64,000 nucleotides of DNA, from contig JAACJK010000222.1 of the NCBI GenBank assembly GCA_013368325.1, positions 682,001 through 746,000 of the forward strand, written 5' to 3'. Shown in pieces: positions 62,226 through 64,000 of this stretch. Source of the DNA: Ephemerocybe angulata (taxonomy: Eukaryota; Basidiomycota; Agaricomycetes; Agaricales; Psathyrellaceae). The first letter of the stretch is position 1, and each line of letters opens with the position of its first letter. Made by a program: the position numbers and the translations under genes. Under the pieces are notes generated by a model. It was not told where the DNA came from. It was given only the letters and a program-made list of their open reading frames with translations, and did no database searches.

Positions 62226-63261
62226 TTAGCAGGTCAGTGTCGTAAATGTACTTTGGACTGAGCCTTTCAGTGGCTCACCAGTTCCGTCTCTGGGGATGGT
62301 CCAACAGTACGCGTCTCCCAGTCGTCTACATCCTGTTTCCGCCGATAAATATGTTTTGTGAGCGTATGGTGGGCCTTGTACTGTCGTGAATCGGTATGTA
62401 CGGTCGGCCGCTCTAATCTCGTAGTCGCGTGGCTGTTCAGGGTCTTGCGGTATATGGTTTCTTAATGCGAATCCAAGCCCGTGTTTGAAGGTGGTCCTAG
62501 CGAAAGGAGATCCCGCTTCGTACCCTGTCATATAGCACGTTAGAGGGGCTACATATTGGGAGTGGGGCATTGACCGTTCATAAGCATACCCGTCAGTTAT
62601 ATGCCTTCTGGGTGGACCAGCAGAAATGACACTCACTGATAGCTGCCCCGAGAACATGCCTGTACGGTTCGCACCTTATGAGATGCACATTGATCGTGAT
62701 TCTATCCCCCCTGCGTTTGCGGCTGTACTGGAATCTGTGTCCTATATGGGCTTCTGGTGTGCAGCTCCTGTCTTCTGCGAGGGACCAAGCGGCTTTGGCT
62801 ACGCCGCTTCGTCGAAGTAAAATCCCTATGTCCTCTTTCGTCGAGCGCTTCTGTCCGCCGCGGGTATGATCCTGCTTGAAGCCGTCGTCCTCCAGTAGCC
62901 TGTTCACTTGGTGGTACTTGCTGAGAGTCGTGCAGATATCCAGAGGGGTGCTTGCCGAAGGGCATCGAAGCAGGAATCGTAATACAGCTTCCCCGTATAT
63001 CATGGCGTTTCTTCCGTCCAGGAGGGCGAGAAGCGTGGCTGCCCTGGGAACATACAACCTAACGAATGTCTCGAAATCCCAAGCTCTGCGCGCGTAACCG
63101 TAATACCAGAACCGGAGACGAGAATTTAGCTTTCCGAGCGTAGGGAGCGTCCAAGCTGGTATTGTGGCCATGGCGATTTCAACCAACTTGTCTGGAGCAG
63201 TGAGAATGAATCTCTCGAAACTCCCCATTTGATGCTGCATCGACGAGCACGCATTCGACAT
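62226..63261 (-). CDS. NTase-like family protein C (divergent member, unknown function)
   Basis: Starts MSNACSSMQHQMGSFERFIL (ATG 63261), with an F-box-like stretch DKLVEIAMATIPAWTLPTLG. The family signature is weakened: NAMIYGEAVLRFLLRCPSAS then TPLDICTTLSKYHQVNRLLE stand where SGSxALxxF and DLDLY are expected; the Gly and one Asp are kept. Then HRFQYSRKRRGDRITINVHL and HVLGAAIS. An intron (donor GTGAGT near 62639, acceptor ATGTAG near 62555) leads to TCYMTGYEAGSPFARTTFKH, HKTYLSAETGCRRLGDAYCW and a stop at 62226. The C-terminal block corresponds to the (H)xTxxMNxxxxxxxxSLYPxxTF region of members A and B. Divergence suggests it is older or under relaxed constraint. Confidence 0.6.
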
Positions 63262-64000
63262 GTTGGAAGCAAAGGAACAGTGTCGAGGCAAATCAGCTGG
63301 TTTTATGGTCAGTGACCGTGGGATATGATCTCTCGGGTTTATCCGTTGACTTCCGTCTTAATCTGTTTGACTCATCCTCTCCGTGCGGGCTAGCTCAGAT
63401 GCTCTCCCCCTTCCTGCGTTGTCCCTCTCATTCCCGGGCCCTTACTAGGTGGTCTCTTTATAAGCTGGTCTCTACTCCTCTGGGTCGTTCTCTCCCTAGG
63501 TATGTATAATCCACTCCTCCATATCCGTGATTATCGTACCTTTCCTTTGTTCAAGCTGCGAGCGGATGTGGGCTCCATCGCAGGGTGTGCGCGGCCTTCC
63601 GATCTCTAACTTACCCAGTCTCCGTCTTATTCAGGCGTTTTCGATAGTCCGTTATATCGAGAGTACCTCATTGGGTTATACCCGCCCTTATCCCTAGGTG
63701 ATTTCTCGTTCGTCTATTTGAATCCACTGCCTCTGTTTCTTGACCTATAAAGCCCCTGACCTAATGGGCTGTTTTAGACTAACGTCATCCTCTAACATGC
63801 CCGTCTTGCATCCTGAAGAGTACGACTGCTTTGTGACTAAAAGAAGTTGGTTTTCTTTTGCGTTTTTCCAGAGCCGAACTAATTCATAATCTTATTTGTT
63901 TAGATGGGTAGGGTCTCTCCCTTGCTTCTCTCGCACAGTTTAATCGTCCTCCTCGCTAATAGTACGCTAGAAGAGTTCGACGTGACCAAGGTGCGCATTC
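63262..64000. other. Right end of the window, no gene called
   Basis: Short frames only. The last 100 bp (a TTTAG|ATGG sequence near 63903 and an open frame to the end) could be the start of a gene outside the window. Confidence 0.4.

Noticed and set aside
63312..63509. 65-residue plus-strand frame near the right end
   Set aside because: Upstream of member C on the opposite strand, no domain, composition typical of chance.
25000..64000. A Starship-type giant element
   Set aside because: No tyrosine-recombinase captain (DUF3435) was seen, and these elements are known from Pezizomycotina rather than from basidiomycetes.
1..64000. CRISPR arrays, operons, riboswitches
   Set aside because: Not expected in a nuclear fungal genome; no regularly spaced identical short repeats with unique spacers were seen.

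Overview
This window looks like nuclear DNA of a basidiomycete fungus, most likely an Agaricomycete. Genes are split by many short GT-AG introns (about 50-65 nt) with CTNAY-type branch points. Recognisable families are typical of that class: multi-intron cytochrome P450s, F-box/leucine-rich proteins, a Helitron with an N-terminal Rep and a C-terminal Pif1-type helicase, a Ty1/copia retrotransposon, and a lineage-expanded family with a degenerate nucleotidyltransferase-like motif. Nothing prokaryotic or organellar is visible. Coordinates of spliced genes come from manual exon joining. The track of open frames behind the reading includes non-ATG starts, so I checked starts of the main genes against the sequence.

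Left part (1-25 kb) is ordinary gene-dense sequence. It holds the retromer subunit VPS35 (minus strand, 3' end outside the window, with an apparent one-base frameshift), a P450 relic, an unusual 1.5-kb transcription unit built from six intron-split hairpin cassettes (4.88-6.47 kb), a tRNA-Gln(CUG) with a 10-nt intron, an F-box gene, an aldo-keto reductase of the aryl-alcohol dehydrogenase type, and BCP1 (BCCIP homologue). Then comes a local family cluster: three MYND-finger genes interleaved with two apparently intact P450 genes and one chimeric MYND/P450 pseudogene. The cluster arose by repeated block duplication and microhomology-type rearrangement.

Right part (25-64 kb) is gene-poor, repeat-rich and richer in lineage-specific genes. 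It contains an orphan retropepsin ORF, an F-box/LRR gene, a Pcl-type cyclin, a 2083-residue intact Helitron ORF, and a divergently oriented ribonucleotide reductase R2-like gene that has Phe where the radical Tyr should be. It also holds three members of the SGSxAL...DLxxY family, decayed tandem duplicates, and a pseudogene of the DUF1688/URC4 uracil-catabolism family. A copia element with two apparently identical 378-bp LTRs and a GTGCA target duplication follows, then another LRR/F-box-like gene and a spliced acidic serine-rich protein gene.

The strongest candidates for something undescribed are: (1) the 5.2-6.35 kb hairpin array, whose six units keep a nearly constant distance from splice acceptor to the 3' arm and whose arms differ between units but still pair; (2) the R2-like gene without the radical tyrosine beside a Helitron; (3) the degenerate NTase-like family. 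All functional statements about these are inference.
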